64,000 nt of DNA. Origin: Piscinibacter sp943370595 (lineage in GTDB: Bacteria; Pseudomonadota; Gammaproteobacteria; Burkholderiales; Burkholderiaceae_C). The notes below the pieces were generated by a model. The model had not been told where the DNA came from. It saw nothing but the letters and a program-made list of their open reading frames with translations, and did no database searches. Shown here piece by piece: positions 52,946-61,640 of this stretch (the first letter of the stretch is position 1; every line of letters starts with the position of its first letter). The position numbers and the translations under genes were made by a program. The stretch lies in NCBI GenBank assembly GCA_943370595.1, contig CALRRO020000003.1, positions 1 through 64,000 of the forward strand. Direction: 5' to 3'.

Positions 52946-52967
52946 ACGGCGGCCCGCGGGCCGCCGT
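52946..52967 (+). terminator. GC-rich hairpin after rsmA
   Basis: A perfect inverted repeat, ACGGCGGCCC / GGGCCGCCGT with a two-base centre, begins 3 bases after the rsmA stop. No T run follows, so it is a likely but imperfect terminator for the lptD-surA-rsmA operon. Confidence 0.5.
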
Positions 52968-53127
52968 CGTGATTCAATGGTTGCGCCCGGTCAGGCGGCG
53001 TTCAACCACATGGCCGTGTCGAACGCGCTGCTCATCATCGGCATGTTCATGCCGAAGCTGGCGTTGGCTGCGCTCTTCGCTGCCGGCTTGGCCGGCTTGT
53101 CGGCGACGCTCTGGGTCGTTTCCGTCG
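52968..53127. other. Intergenic stretch without a supported gene
   Basis: Short open frames of 60-70 codons exist on both strands, but none has a convincing start or family motif. It separates the rsmA terminator from the hairpin after the barstar gene. Confidence 0.4.
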
Positions 53128-53160
53128 CCCGCTCCCATGACCCTTGTTCCTGGGAGCGGG
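53128..53160 (-). terminator. Stem-loop directly after the barstar gene
   Basis: CCCGCTCCCA and TGGGAGCGGG form a perfect 10-bp stem with a 13-base loop, abutting the barstar stop codon on the minus strand. There is no T tract. Confidence 0.5.
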
Positions 53161-53556
53161 CTACTGAAAAGAATAGAAGCACCTGAATGGTATTCGTCGC
53201 TCGCCCCAGTAATCGGCGGCGTCGCGGAACACGTCGAGCAGCTGCTCGCGGGCCTCGCGGTCGAAGCGCGGGTTGTCGGGCAACTGCTCGAGCACCACCA
53301 CGAAGCCAGGCTGCGTGCCGGACTTGTGGACCAGGTCGGTCATGCAGTCGTACAGCGCATCCAGGTTCTTGCCGAAGTGCGCAGGGAACAGGAACGCCTG
53401 CGCGATCGACTCCAGCACTTCCTGCTTGGACTGCGCCGCGGTCAGGTTGGCATAGAGGAAATGCTGGCCCGCGTCTTCGGCGGCGGCCATCAGATCCTCC
53501 ACGCGATAGGCGCGGATGGCTTGGACAATGTTCGGACGGACGGTCTGCAGGAGCAT
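53161..53556 (-). CDS. Barstar-family ribonuclease inhibitor
   Basis: A 131-residue barstar-domain protein. The typical ending of the second strand/helix region reads FGKNLDALYDCMTDL, followed by FVVVLEQLPDN. Barstar proteins bind and block guanyl-specific ribonucleases in the cytoplasm. GAGGAGG precedes the ATG at 53556. The gene lies 38 bases downstream of a secreted ribonuclease gene on the same strand, so the two form an enzyme-inhibitor pair. Confidence 0.9.
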   Translation of the reverse strand: MLLQTVRPNIVQAIRAYRVEDLMAAAEDAGQHFLYANLTAAQSKQEVLESIAQAFLFPAHFGKNLDALYDCMTDLVHKSGTQPGFVVVLEQLPDNPRFDREAREQLLDVFRDAADYWGERRIPFRCFYSFQ

Positions 53557-53594
53557 GGTCGCGTTCCTCCTCTTTTCACAAATCCCGTTGCCGA

Positions 53595-54014
53595 TCACTC
53601 CACGATGCGACGGAAGCTCGCGTAGTGGTCGGCGGTGTAGTAGCAGGACTCCGGCTGGGTGGGCTGCCGCCCGCCGCAGACGATCCGGCGGGCGCCCCGA
53701 TTCGAAGCGCCCGGTGTCCTGACGGTGTATTCGCGATAGAAGCCGCGCGGATGCGCCGGCAGCAGTCGTTCACGGTTACCGAACACCGAGCCGTCTTTCG
53801 CATAGGGAAACGGCCCGCCGGACAGGATCAACCCGTGTGTCTTGATGGCCTCAGGCGGCAGTTCGGCAAGCCGAACGACCGCGGTTGGAGCCGATTCCTT
53901 GGCCGATGCCGCTCCATTCGGAAGCATTGCACCAGCCAGTCCTGCCGCCACCACGAGAGCCAGCCCCATCGAGCGAAGCCCTTGCCACCGCAGTGACCGA
54001 CCGGAGGAAGACAC
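53595..54014 (-). CDS. Secreted guanyl-specific ribonuclease (RNase Sa / barnase family)
   Basis: A 139-residue exported RNase. A signal peptide (about 1-38, ending GAASA) is followed by a mature domain of about 100 residues with the microbial RNase pattern: FGNRERLLP (catalytic Glu region), GFYREYTVRTPGASNRGARRIVCGG (Arg residues) and YYTADHYASF (catalytic His). The start GTG 54014 has AGGGA 6 bases upstream. It is cotranscribed with a barstar inhibitor, which would protect the producer before export. Confidence 0.88.
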   Translation of the reverse strand: MSSSGRSLRWQGLRSMGLALVVAAGLAGAMLPNGAASAKESAPTAVVRLAELPPEAIKTHGLILSGGPFPYAKDGSVFGNRERLLPAHPRGFYREYTVRTPGASNRGARRIVCGGRQPTQPESCYYTADHYASFRRIVE

Positions 54015-54041
54015 GGGTTATCCCTGAATCCAGAAGCCGAC

Positions 54042-54070
54042 ATGGTACCGAAATGGACGGAAAACCTCAA
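54042..54070 (-). promoter_or_regulatory. Predicted promoter of the RNase-barstar operon
   Basis: On the minus strand TTGAGG (54070-54065) and TACCAT (54047-54042) are separated by exactly 17 bases, placing the start near 54035, about 21 bases before the GTG. Confidence 0.45.
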
Positions 54071-54277
54071 GCCGCTGCCTCAAAAGAGGGCAATGAGCTT
54101 CTCATGTGTGCGTGCGCACACTTGTCTTCATGGGTCCTGTCGAAGGCCTTTCAGCCTGGGAGGGTAGATCGAATGGGTCGAGTTCTCCAGCCCCGTGCGC
54201 CGCAGCATTTCCCCCGCGCCGAAGCGGTGCAATCGCGGCGACAGGGGCATTCAACCTCGCTGCATGTCCGTTCTGTG

Positions 54278-56596
54278 TCAGCGTGCCGCGTTCGCGTCAG
54301 CCACCGTCAGCGCGGTCATGTTCACGATTCGGCGCACGGTCGCTGACGGTGTCAGTACGTGGACCGGCTTGGCGGCACCCAGCAGCACCGGGCCGATCGC
54401 GATGCCGCCGCCGGCCGCCGTCTTGAGCAGGTTGTAGGAGATGTTGGCGGCGTCGATGTTCGGCAGCACCAGCAGGTTGGCGTCGCCCTTGAGCGTGCTG
54501 TTGGGCATCAGGCCGTGGCGCAGCGAGCCGTCCAGCGCCACGTCGCCATGCATCTCGCCGTCGACTTCCAGCCAGGGCGCCTGCTCGCGCAGCAGCGCCA
54601 GCGTGCGGCGCATCTTCACTGCGCTGGGGTGATCGCTGGTGCCGAAGTTCGAGTGCGACAGCAGCGCGGCCTTGGGCTGCACCCCGAAGCGCAGCATCTC
54701 CTCGGCGGCCATCACGGTGATCTCGCAGAGTTCCTCCGCGCTCGGCTCGGCGTTGACGTGGGTGTCGACCAGGAACACCTGTCGGCCAGGCAGCATCAGC
54801 CCGTTCATGCAGGCGTAGACGCGCACGTCCTGCGCCGTGCTCGGGCTGCCGCCGTGGCGCTTGCCGATCACCTGGTCGATGTAGAACAGGTGCGCGGCGG
54901 TGGTGCCCCAGGTGCCGCAGAGCATGCCGTCGACCTCGCCCTTGTGCAGCAGCATGGAGCCGATCAGCGTCAGGCGCCGGCGCATCTCGATCTTGGCCAC
55001 CTGCACCGTCACGCCCTTGCGTTCGGTCATCTGGTGGTAGGTCTGCCAGAAGTCGCGGTAGCGCGGGTCGGCCTCGACGTTGACGACGTCGTAGTCCAGG
55101 CCTTCCTGCAGACGCAGGCCGAAGCGCTCGATGCGCTGCGCGATCACCGCCGGCCGGCCGATCAGCGTCGGCCGGGCCAGGCCTTCGTCGACCACCACCT
55201 GGACGGCGCGCAGCACACGTTCCTCTTCGCCTTCGGCATAGGCGACGCGCTTGGTGGCGGCGCGCTTGGCCAGCGCGAAGATCGGCTTCATCGTCTGGCC
55301 GGAGGCGTAGACGAAGGTCTGCAGCTTGTCGCGGTAGGCGTCGAGGTCCTTGATCGGGCGCAGCGCGACGCCGGAGTCGGCCGCGGCCTGGGCCACCGCC
55401 GGTGCGATCTTCATCATCAGCCGCGGGTCGAAGGGCTTCGGGATCAGGTACTCGGGGCCGAAGCTCAGCGTCGCGCCGGAGTAGGCCGCCGCCACCACCT
55501 CGCTCTGCTCGGCCTGCGCCAGCTCGGCGATGGCGTGCACTGCGGCGATCTCCATCTCCACCGTCACCGTCGTCGCGCCGCAGTCCAGCGCACCGCGGAA
55601 GATGTACGGGAAGCACAGGACGTTGTTGACCTGGTTCGGGTAGTCGGTGCGGCCGGTGGCGATGATGGCGTCGTCGCGCACCGCCTTCACGTCCTCCGGC
55701 ATGATCTCCGGGTTCGGATTGGCCAGCGCAAAGATGATCGGGCTCTTGGCCATCTTCGCGACCATGTCCTTCTTCAGCACGCCGCCGGCGGACAGGCCGA
55801 GGAAGATGTCGGCGCCCGCAATGGCCTCGGACAGCGTGCGCTGCGCGGTCTTCTGCGCGAACTGCGCCTTGTCTTCGTCCATCAGCTCGGTGCGGCCTTC
55901 GTAGACCACGCCGGCGAGGTCGGTCACCCAGATGTTCTCGCGCGGCATGCCGAGCTTGACCAGCAGGCCCAGGCAGGCGAGCGCCGCCGCACCTGCGCCG
56001 GAGGACACCAGCTTGACCTTCGTGATGTCCTTGCCGGCCACCTTCAGCGCATTGAGCAGCGCCGCGCCGACGACGATGGCGGTGCCGTGCTGGTCGTCGT
56101 GGAAGACCGGGATCTTCATGCGCTCGCGCAGCTTGCGCTCGACGTAGAAGCAGTCCGGCGCCTTGATGTCTTCGAGGTTGATGCCGCCGAAGGTAGGCTC
56201 GAGCGCCGCGATGATGTCGACCAGCTTGTCGACGTTCTTCTCGTTGACCTCGATGTCGAACACGTCGATGCCGGCGAACTTCTTGAACAGCACCCCCTTG
56301 CCTTCCATCACCGGCTTGGCGGCCAGCGGGCCGATGTCGCCCAGTCCGAGCACGGCCGTGCCGTTGGTGATGACCGCAACGAGGTTGCCGCGCGAGGTGT
56401 AGCGGAACGCATTGGCCGGGTCGGCGACGATCTCCTCGCAGGCCGCAGCCACGCCGGGCGAGTAGGCCAGCGCCAGGTCACGCTGGTTGACGAGCTGCTT
56501 GGTCGCGGCGATGGCGATCTTGCCCGGCGTCGGGAACTCGTGGTACTCCAGGGCGGCGCGGCGGAGTTCGGCGCGCTTCTCGTCGGCGTTGGACAT
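54278..56596 (-). CDS. maeB: NADP-dependent malic enzyme (MaeB type)
   Basis: A 772-residue two-domain enzyme. The N-terminal malic domain (about 1-430) shows LALAYSPGVAAACEEI, IPVFHDDQHGTAIVVGAALLNAL and the dinucleotide motif SSGAGAAALACLGLL. The C-terminal phosphotransacetylase-like domain (about 440-772) is non-catalytic and regulatory in known MaeB enzymes. It converts malate to pyruvate with CO2 and NADPH. The length is normal. It is divergent from a DctS/DctR-like sensor pair. Confidence 0.95.
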   Translation of the reverse strand: MSNADEKRAELRRAALEYHEFPTPGKIAIAATKQLVNQRDLALAYSPGVAAACEEIVADPANAFRYTSRGNLVAVITNGTAVLGLGDIGPLAAKPVMEGKGVLFKKFAGIDVFDIEVNEKNVDKLVDIIAALEPTFGGINLEDIKAPDCFYVERKLRERMKIPVFHDDQHGTAIVVGAALLNALKVAGKDITKVKLVSSGAGAAALACLGLLVKLGMPRENIWVTDLAGVVYEGRTELMDEDKAQFAQKTAQRTLSEAIAGADIFLGLSAGGVLKKDMVAKMAKSPIIFALANPNPEIMPEDVKAVRDDAIIATGRTDYPNQVNNVLCFPYIFRGALDCGATTVTVEMEIAAVHAIAELAQAEQSEVVAAAYSGATLSFGPEYLIPKPFDPRLMMKIAPAVAQAAADSGVALRPIKDLDAYRDKLQTFVYASGQTMKPIFALAKRAATKRVAYAEGEEERVLRAVQVVVDEGLARPTLIGRPAVIAQRIERFGLRLQEGLDYDVVNVEADPRYRDFWQTYHQMTERKGVTVQVAKIEMRRRLTLIGSMLLHKGEVDGMLCGTWGTTAAHLFYIDQVIGKRHGGSPSTAQDVRVYACMNGLMLPGRQVFLVDTHVNAEPSAEELCEITVMAAEEMLRFGVQPKAALLSHSNFGTSDHPSAVKMRRTLALLREQAPWLEVDGEMHGDVALDGSLRHGLMPNSTLKGDANLLVLPNIDAANISYNLLKTAAGGGIAIGPVLLGAAKPVHVLTPSATVRRIVNMTALTVADANAAR

Positions 56597-56618
56597 GGAT
56601 TCGTCTCGCAGTCTTGTG

Positions 56619-56642
56619 GCATCCCTGCCAGCGCAGGGATGC
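56619..56642. repeat. Palindrome in the maeB / sensor-kinase divergent region
   Basis: GCATCCCTG-CCAGCG-CAGGGATGC is a perfect 9-bp inverted repeat just upstream of maeB. A -10-like TACAAT lies beside it on the minus strand (56650-56645). It resembles short repeated extragenic palindromes and may alternatively be an operator. Confidence 0.4.
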
Positions 56643-56740
56643 GGATTGTAGGAGCGGGGTGCCCCGTGCAGCGCGCAGTGTGGCGTCGCATTCGGCATGG
56701 ACCCATGCGCGAAAGTGCGTATCTGCTTTGACCCGCGGCG

Positions 56741-58864
56741 ATGAATACTGCAGCCATGGACGAGCGAGTCGCGATCGAGCCCTGGCCGGTGCCGCGCCTG
56801 CGCCGCCGCCGCCTCGCGCTGTGGGGCGCCCTGGTGGCGCTGCTGGTGGTGGCGCAGTCGCTGCTCGTGTTCCTGACTGCGAACTACGAGCGCGTGCGCG
56901 CGCAGGACCAGGTCGAGGCCCTGGCCACGGCGGCCGCGGCGGACGTGCGCCAGGCGCTGTCGCGGCTGCAGCAGAGCCTGCAGGCTCTGCAATGGAACGA
57001 GCCGAGCGCGGCGCAGTGGCGCGGCGACGCGGCGGCACTGCTTCACGCCCGGCGCGAGCTGATGCGCCTGGAGCGGCGCGACGCCGAGATGCGCATCATC
57101 GATGCGGTCGACTCGCCCTACCAGGGGCCGCTGTTCACGCGCATCGCGCGCGGCGCGATCGATCTCGAGGCGCAGCTGGCTTGTGCCGGTGCGCAGCGCC
57201 TGTCCGCGCCGGCGTTCTCGCGCAGCTACTTCGTGCCGATGAACGACGGCCTCGGCCTCGAGGTGATGGACCTGTGCATCCCGCTGCAGCGCGCCGGCCG
57301 CGCCGACGGCGTGGTGATCGCCACGCTGGCGCTCGGCCGGCTGCTGGAGGAGTCGGTCGGCGGCGAGATGGCGCGTGCGCACGAGCTGTCCTTCATCGAG
57401 GGAGACGGCACGCGACTGGCCCGCGCCGGTGCCCGCCGCGGCGGCGGCGTCTACATCGCCGAGCGCATCATCGACCTGCCCGGGCAGGCGCTGCAGCTGC
57501 GCGTGGACAGCAGCGCCGGCCGGCCGAGCCTGATCCCGAACCTGGCGGTGGCGCTGGTGCTGGGCCTGTCACTGGCGCTGGCCGCGGTGGTGCTGCTGCT
57601 GGTGCGCGACGTGCGCCGCCGCGCCGCCGCCGAGACGCGCCTGGCCGAGGCGCTGGCCTTCCGCAAGGCGATGGAGGACTCGCTGGTCACCGGGCTGCGT
57701 GCCCGCGATCTCGGCGGCCGCATTACCCACGTCAACCCGGCGTTCTGCGAGATGGTCGGCTTCAGTGCCGACGAGCTGATGGCGCCGGCCACGCCGCCCT
57801 ACTGGCCGCCCGAACTCGCCGACGAGTACGCCCGGCGGCAGAGCGTTCGCCTGGGCGGGCTGCCCGCCGCGCCCGGCCGCAGCACGCAGGAAGCGCGCGC
57901 CGGCTTCGAGACCATCTTCATGCGCCGTAACGGCGAGCGTTTTCCGGTGCTGATCTTCGAGGCGCCGCTGGTCGACGGGCAGGGTCGCCACACCGGCTGG
58001 ATGAGCAGCGTGCTCGACCTCGGCGCCCAGCGCCGCGCCGAGGAGCTGTCGCGCCAGCAGCAGGAGCGCTTGCAGGCCACGGCGCGGCTGGCCACCGTCG
58101 GCGAGATGGCCTCGCTGCTTAGCCACGAGCTGAACCAGCCGCTGGCGGCAATCGCCAGCTACGCGGCCGGCTCGCTCAACCTGCTCGCCCCGGGTGCCGA
58201 TGCCGACGAAGAGACCACGACGATGCTGCGCCAGGCCGCGCAGCGCATCGCCGAGCAGGCCGAGCGCGCCGGCCGCGTCATCAAGAGCGTGCACGACTTC
58301 GTGCGCCGCCGCGAGCAATCGCGCGAGTCGATGCGAGCCGACGTGCTGTTCGACGCGGTGATGCCGTTGGTGCGACTGCAGGCGCGCAAGAGCGGCACGC
58401 GCATCGTGCTCGACCTCGGCGAGGTGCCGCCGCGCGTGGTCTGCGACCGCACGATGGTCGAGCAGGTGCTGCTGAACCTCACGCGCAACGGCATCCAGGC
58501 GATGGAGTCGGTGACCGACCCGGCGCAGCGTGTGCTGACCCTTGCCGCGCGGCAGACCCACCCGCGCTGGGTGACCTTCAGCGTGATCGACCGCGGCCAG
58601 GGCATCGCGGCCGATGTCGCGTCGCGCCTGTTCACCCCCTTCTTCACCACCCGCAGCGAAGGCATGGGCCTGGGGTTGAGCCTGTGCCGCACGGTGATCG
58701 AGCAGCACGGTGGCGCGCTGGACTTCCACAAACTCGGCGAGCCCGGCGCTGGTGGCGGCACCGAGTTTCGGTTTACCCTCCCGGCCGATGGCGGCGAGAA
58801 GGGCCCGCGGGCCCAGCCGTCCGATGCAACGACCCCGGACACCACGACCGAAACCGCCGGATGA
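56741..58864 (+). CDS. Membrane sensor histidine kinase (DctS/FixL-like)
   Basis: A 707-residue kinase. TM1 is at about 26-46, a periplasmic region of about 47-265 follows, TM2 is at about 267-289, and a PAS domain is at about 305-425. The HisKA has His462 in SHELNQPLAAIASYAAG, and the HATPase ends with GMGLGLSLCRTVIEQHGG. The HELNQPL box places it in the FixL/DctB/DctS kinase group. Its stop overlaps the regulator gene as ATGA. Divergence from malic enzyme hints at C4-dicarboxylate sensing, which is inference. Confidence 0.88.
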   Translation: MNTAAMDERVAIEPWPVPRLRRRRLALWGALVALLVVAQSLLVFLTANYERVRAQDQVEALATAAAADVRQALSRLQQSLQALQWNEPSAAQWRGDAAALLHARRELMRLERRDAEMRIIDAVDSPYQGPLFTRIARGAIDLEAQLACAGAQRLSAPAFSRSYFVPMNDGLGLEVMDLCIPLQRAGRADGVVIATLALGRLLEESVGGEMARAHELSFIEGDGTRLARAGARRGGGVYIAERIIDLPGQALQLRVDSSAGRPSLIPNLAVALVLGLSLALAAVVLLLVRDVRRRAAAETRLAEALAFRKAMEDSLVTGLRARDLGGRITHVNPAFCEMVGFSADELMAPATPPYWPPELADEYARRQSVRLGGLPAAPGRSTQEARAGFETIFMRRNGERFPVLIFEAPLVDGQGRHTGWMSSVLDLGAQRRAEELSRQQQERLQATARLATVGEMASLLSHELNQPLAAIASYAAGSLNLLAPGADADEETTTMLRQAAQRIAEQAERAGRVIKSVHDFVRRREQSRESMRADVLFDAVMPLVRLQARKSGTRIVLDLGEVPPRVVCDRTMVEQVLLNLTRNGIQAMESVTDPAQRVLTLAARQTHPRWVTFSVIDRGQGIAADVASRLFTPFFTTRSEGMGLGLSLCRTVIEQHGGALDFHKLGEPGAGGGTEFRFTLPADGGEKGPRAQPSDATTPDTTTETAG

Positions 58865-59520
58865 ACCCCGCCCCCTCGCCCACGCTGGGCCTGCCCATCG
58901 TCTACCTGGTCGACGACGAAGACGTGGTGCGCGACGCGCTCGGCTGGCTGTTGCGCTCGCGCCGGCTGCTGTCGGAGGGCTTCGCCAGCGCCGAGGCCTT
59001 CGAGGCCATGCTCGACGCGAAGTCGCCGGCGGCGATGGCCGAATGGCCGACGGCCCCGAGCTGCCTGCTGCTGGACGTGCGCATGCCGGGCATGAGCGGG
59101 CTGTCGCTGTTCGAGAAGCTGGTCGAACGGGGCGTGATCGCTGCGCTGCCGGTGATCTTCCTGACCGGTCACGGCGACGTGCCCACTGCGGTGGCCGCGG
59201 TCAAGCGCGGCGCCTTCGACTTCGTCGAGAAGCCGTTTTCCGACAACGCGCTGGTCGACCGCATCGAGCAGGCGCTGGCGCGCAGCGGCGAGGCCATCCG
59301 CGTGCGGATGGCGCGCGAGTCGGTGAAGAAGCGGCTGGCCGACCTGACGGAGCGCGAGCGCGACGTGATGCGGCTGGTGATCGACGGGCGGCCGAACAAG
59401 CTGATCGCCGACGAGCTCGACATCAGCGTGCGCACCGTCGAGGTCCACCGCTCGCGGGTGTTCGAGAAGATGAACGTGCGCTCGGCGGTCGAACTGGCCA
59501 ACCTCCTGCGAGAGGTGTGA
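58861..59520 (+). CDS. FixJ/DctR-type response regulator
   Basis: A 219-residue regulator. The receiver has VYLVDDEDVVRDAL, phospho-Asp in LLLDVRMPGMSG, FLTGHGDVP and Lys in FVEKPFSDNAL. The LuxR-type HTH is at about 155-215 (LTERERDVMRLVIDGRPNKLIADEL, then VRTVEVHRSRVFEKM). It is coupled to the upstream kinase by the ATGA overlap. The likely target is the divergent maeB gene or dicarboxylate transport genes elsewhere. Confidence 0.92.
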   Translation: MNPAPSPTLGLPIVYLVDDEDVVRDALGWLLRSRRLLSEGFASAEAFEAMLDAKSPAAMAEWPTAPSCLLLDVRMPGMSGLSLFEKLVERGVIAALPVIFLTGHGDVPTAVAAVKRGAFDFVEKPFSDNALVDRIEQALARSGEAIRVRMARESVKKRLADLTERERDVMRLVIDGRPNKLIADELDISVRTVEVHRSRVFEKMNVRSAVELANLLREV

Positions 59521-59526
59521 GCCCCC

Positions 59527-59578
59527 GGCCTCGGCGTCCCGAGGCCGCCCCCCAAGAGGGCACCCGGCCGGCTTGGGG
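59527..59578. terminator. Double hairpin between the response regulator and thiL
   Basis: GGCCTCG-GCGTCC-CGAGGCC (59527-59546) is followed by CCCCAAG / CTTGGGG (59550-59578). The GC-rich block resembles the one after urtA (14046-14080), suggesting a repeated intergenic element. It probably ends the sensor operon. Confidence 0.45.
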
Positions 59579-59630
59579 CGGCCCGGCGCTCGGCCGGGCC
59601 TGCACCTCGAGGACGGCGACAATCGCCGGC

Positions 59631-60590
59631 ATGGCCCTCGGCGAATTCGATCTCATTGCGAAGTACTTCACCCGCGACGTGCAGCGTGCCACGCTGGGCA
59701 TCGGTGACGACTGCGCGCTGCTCGCCCCGGCGCCGGGCATGCAGCTCGCCGTATCGAGCGACATGCTGGTCGAGGGCCGGCATTTCCTGTCGACGGTGGC
59801 GCCCGAGCGGCTCGGCCACAAGGCGCTGGCCGTCAACCTCAGCGACCTGGCGGCCTGCGGCGCGAAACCGCTGGGCTTCACCCTGGCACTGGCGTTGCCG
59901 CGCGCCGGCGAGACCTTTCTCGACGGCTTCTCGCGCGGCCTGTTCGCGCTGGCCGATGCGCACGGCATCGAGCTGGTGGGCGGCGACACCACCCAGGGGC
60001 CGCTGAACATCTGCATCACCGCGATGGGCGAGGTGCCAATGGGTGGCGCGCTGCTGCGGTCCGGCGCGAAGCCGGGAGACGACCTCTACGTTAGCGGCAC
60101 GGTCGGCGATGCGCGCCTGGCGCTGGAGGCCTTCCGCGGCACGGTGAGCCTGGCTGGCAGCGCCTTCGACCAGGTTCGTGTGGCGATGGAGCAGCCGCAG
60201 CCTCGCGTGTCGCTGGGCGTCGCGCTGCGTGGCATCGCGACGAGTGCGATCGACGTGTCCGATGGCCTGCTCGGCGACCTCGGCCACATCCTGCGCCGCT
60301 CCGGCGTCGCGGCGGTGGTGGAGGTCGATGCCGTGCCGCGCAGCGCGGTGCTCGGCGCGATGCCGCTGGCGCTGCAGCGCGAATGCACGCTGGCCGGTGG
60401 CGACGACTACGAGCTGGTCTTCACCGCGCCGGCGGCGCTGGCCGGGCGCGTTCAGGCGGCCGCGCGCGAAGCGGGCGTCGCCGCCACCCGCATCGGCCGC
60501 ATCGAGGCCGGCCACGGCCTGCGTCTGGTCGACAGCGATGGCCAGGCCGTCGCCCACAGCTTCGGCTCCTTCGACCATTTCCGCGAGTGA
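59631..60590 (+). CDS. thiL: Thiamine-monophosphate kinase
   Basis: A 319-residue ATP-dependent kinase of the PurM/AIR-synthase fold, making thiamine diphosphate from thiamine monophosphate. It shows the N-terminal GIGDDCALL metal/ATP motif, SSDMLVEGRHF, NLSDLAACGAKPLG, VGGDTTQGPL and AIDVSDGLLGDLGH. The length is normal. It precedes pgpA by 7 bases. Confidence 0.95.
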   Translation: MALGEFDLIAKYFTRDVQRATLGIGDDCALLAPAPGMQLAVSSDMLVEGRHFLSTVAPERLGHKALAVNLSDLAACGAKPLGFTLALALPRAGETFLDGFSRGLFALADAHGIELVGGDTTQGPLNICITAMGEVPMGGALLRSGAKPGDDLYVSGTVGDARLALEAFRGTVSLAGSAFDQVRVAMEQPQPRVSLGVALRGIATSAIDVSDGLLGDLGHILRRSGVAAVVEVDAVPRSAVLGAMPLALQRECTLAGGDDYELVFTAPAALAGRVQAAAREAGVAATRIGRIEAGHGLRLVDSDGQAVAHSFGSFDHFRE

Positions 60591-60597
60591 GCGGCCG

Positions 60598-61155
60598 GTG
60601 ACGAACGACACGCCGCCGCCGTTGAATCCGCCCGTCGGCGCCAGCGTGCGACGGCCCAGCTGGCGCTTCATGTTCGCGCACCCGGCGCGGCCGATCGCGC
60701 TGGGCTTCGGCGCTGGCCTCGCGCCCTGGGCGCCGGGCACCATCGGCACGCTGTGGGCCTGGGCCGCCTACCTGATCCTGCGGCCGGGGCTGAGCGACGT
60801 GCAGTGGGCGGTGGTGATGGCGGCAGCCCTCCTGGTTGGCTGGTGGGCCTGCACCGCCACCGCGCGCCACATGGGCACGGCCGACCCGGGCGCCATCGTC
60901 TGGGACGAGGTGGTCGCCTTCTGGCTGGTGCTCTGGCTGGTCATGCCGGACGGCTTCTGGACGCAGCTGTGGGCGTTCGCGCTGTTCCGCTTCTTCGATG
61001 CTGCCAAGCCCGGCCCGGTCGCCTGGGCCGACAAGCTCTTCAAGATCCGCCGCGGCCAGCCCATCGGCTGGGCGCAGGGCTTCGGCATCCTGTTCGACGA
61101 CCTGGTGGCGGCGCTGTGCACGCTGCTGGTGATGGCGCTGTGGAGGTGGTGGTGA
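60598..61155 (+). CDS. pgpA: Phosphatidylglycerophosphatase A
   Basis: A 185-residue membrane phosphatase in phosphatidylglycerol synthesis. The family pattern GFGAGLAPWAPGTIGTLWA is followed by IVWDEVVAFWLVL and FRFFDAAKPGPVAWAD, which carry the acidic catalytic residues. Several hydrophobic helices are present. The start is GTG 60598, preceded by GAGCGG. thiL-pgpA-pncC is a common proteobacterial order. Confidence 0.94.
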   Translation: MTNDTPPPLNPPVGASVRRPSWRFMFAHPARPIALGFGAGLAPWAPGTIGTLWAWAAYLILRPGLSDVQWAVVMAAALLVGWWACTATARHMGTADPGAIVWDEVVAFWLVLWLVMPDGFWTQLWAFALFRFFDAAKPGPVAWADKLFKIRRGQPIGWAQGFGILFDDLVAALCTLLVMALWRWW

Positions 61156-61640
61156 AGGCATTCGAGACCGATGTGCTGGCCCTGGGCGACGCGCTGCGTG
61201 CGCGTGGTCAGAAGCTGGTGGCTGCCGAGTCCTGCACCGGCGGCCTGATCGCCGCCGCCTGCACCTCGGTGGCGGGTTCGAGCGACTGGTTCGAGCGGGG
61301 CTTCGTGACCTACTCGAACGAGGCGAAGAACGAATGCCTGGGCGTGCCGGCCACGGCCATCGAACTGCACGGCGCGGTCAGCGAGAGCGTGGTTCGTGCC
61401 ATGGCCAGCGGTGCATTGAAGGCCTCGTACGCGCAGTGGGCCGTCGCGGTCACCGGCATCGCCGGCCCGGGAGGTGCGGTGCCGGGCAAGCCGGTCGGCA
61501 CGGTGTGGTTGGCGATCGCGCATGGCGACCAGGTGCTGCTCGCCGAGCGGCTGCAACTCGACGGCGACCGCACCGCGGTGCGCGAGCAGACGGTGAAGCG
61601 CGCACTGCAGCAGTTGCGCGCGGCCCTGGGCAGCGCATGA
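61152..61640 (+). CDS. pncC: Nicotinamide-nucleotide amidohydrolase PncC (CinA C-terminal family)
   Basis: A 162-residue CinA C-terminal-domain enzyme that deamidates NMN to NaMN. Motifs are AAESCTGGLIAAACTSVAGSS and AVTGIAGPGGAVPGKPVGTVW. Three tandem GTG codons are possible starts; the one at 61152 overlaps the pgpA stop (GTGA) and has GGAGG at a proper distance. It couples to the next gene by ATGA. Confidence 0.92.
   Translation: MKAFETDVLALGDALRARGQKLVAAESCTGGLIAAACTSVAGSSDWFERGFVTYSNEAKNECLGVPATAIELHGAVSESVVRAMASGALKASYAQWAVAVTGIAGPGGAVPGKPVGTVWLAIAHGDQVLLAERLQLDGDRTAVREQTVKRALQQLRAALGSA

Noticed and set aside
52977..53186. A 69-codon hydrophobic plus-strand frame after rsmA, and a 63-codon frame opposite it
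   Set aside because: Neither has a good ribosome site or family motif, and the plus-strand frame runs through the hairpin and into the barstar stop region.
54106..54426. Short plus-strand frames between the RNase and malic enzyme genes
   Set aside because: They overlap the maeB 3' end, have no motifs, and lie in what looks like promoter and spacer sequence.
54359..56731. A 790-codon plus-strand frame opposite maeB
   Set aside because: It is antisense to a complete malic enzyme and shows only Arg/His/Gln-rich composition typical of GC-biased shadows.
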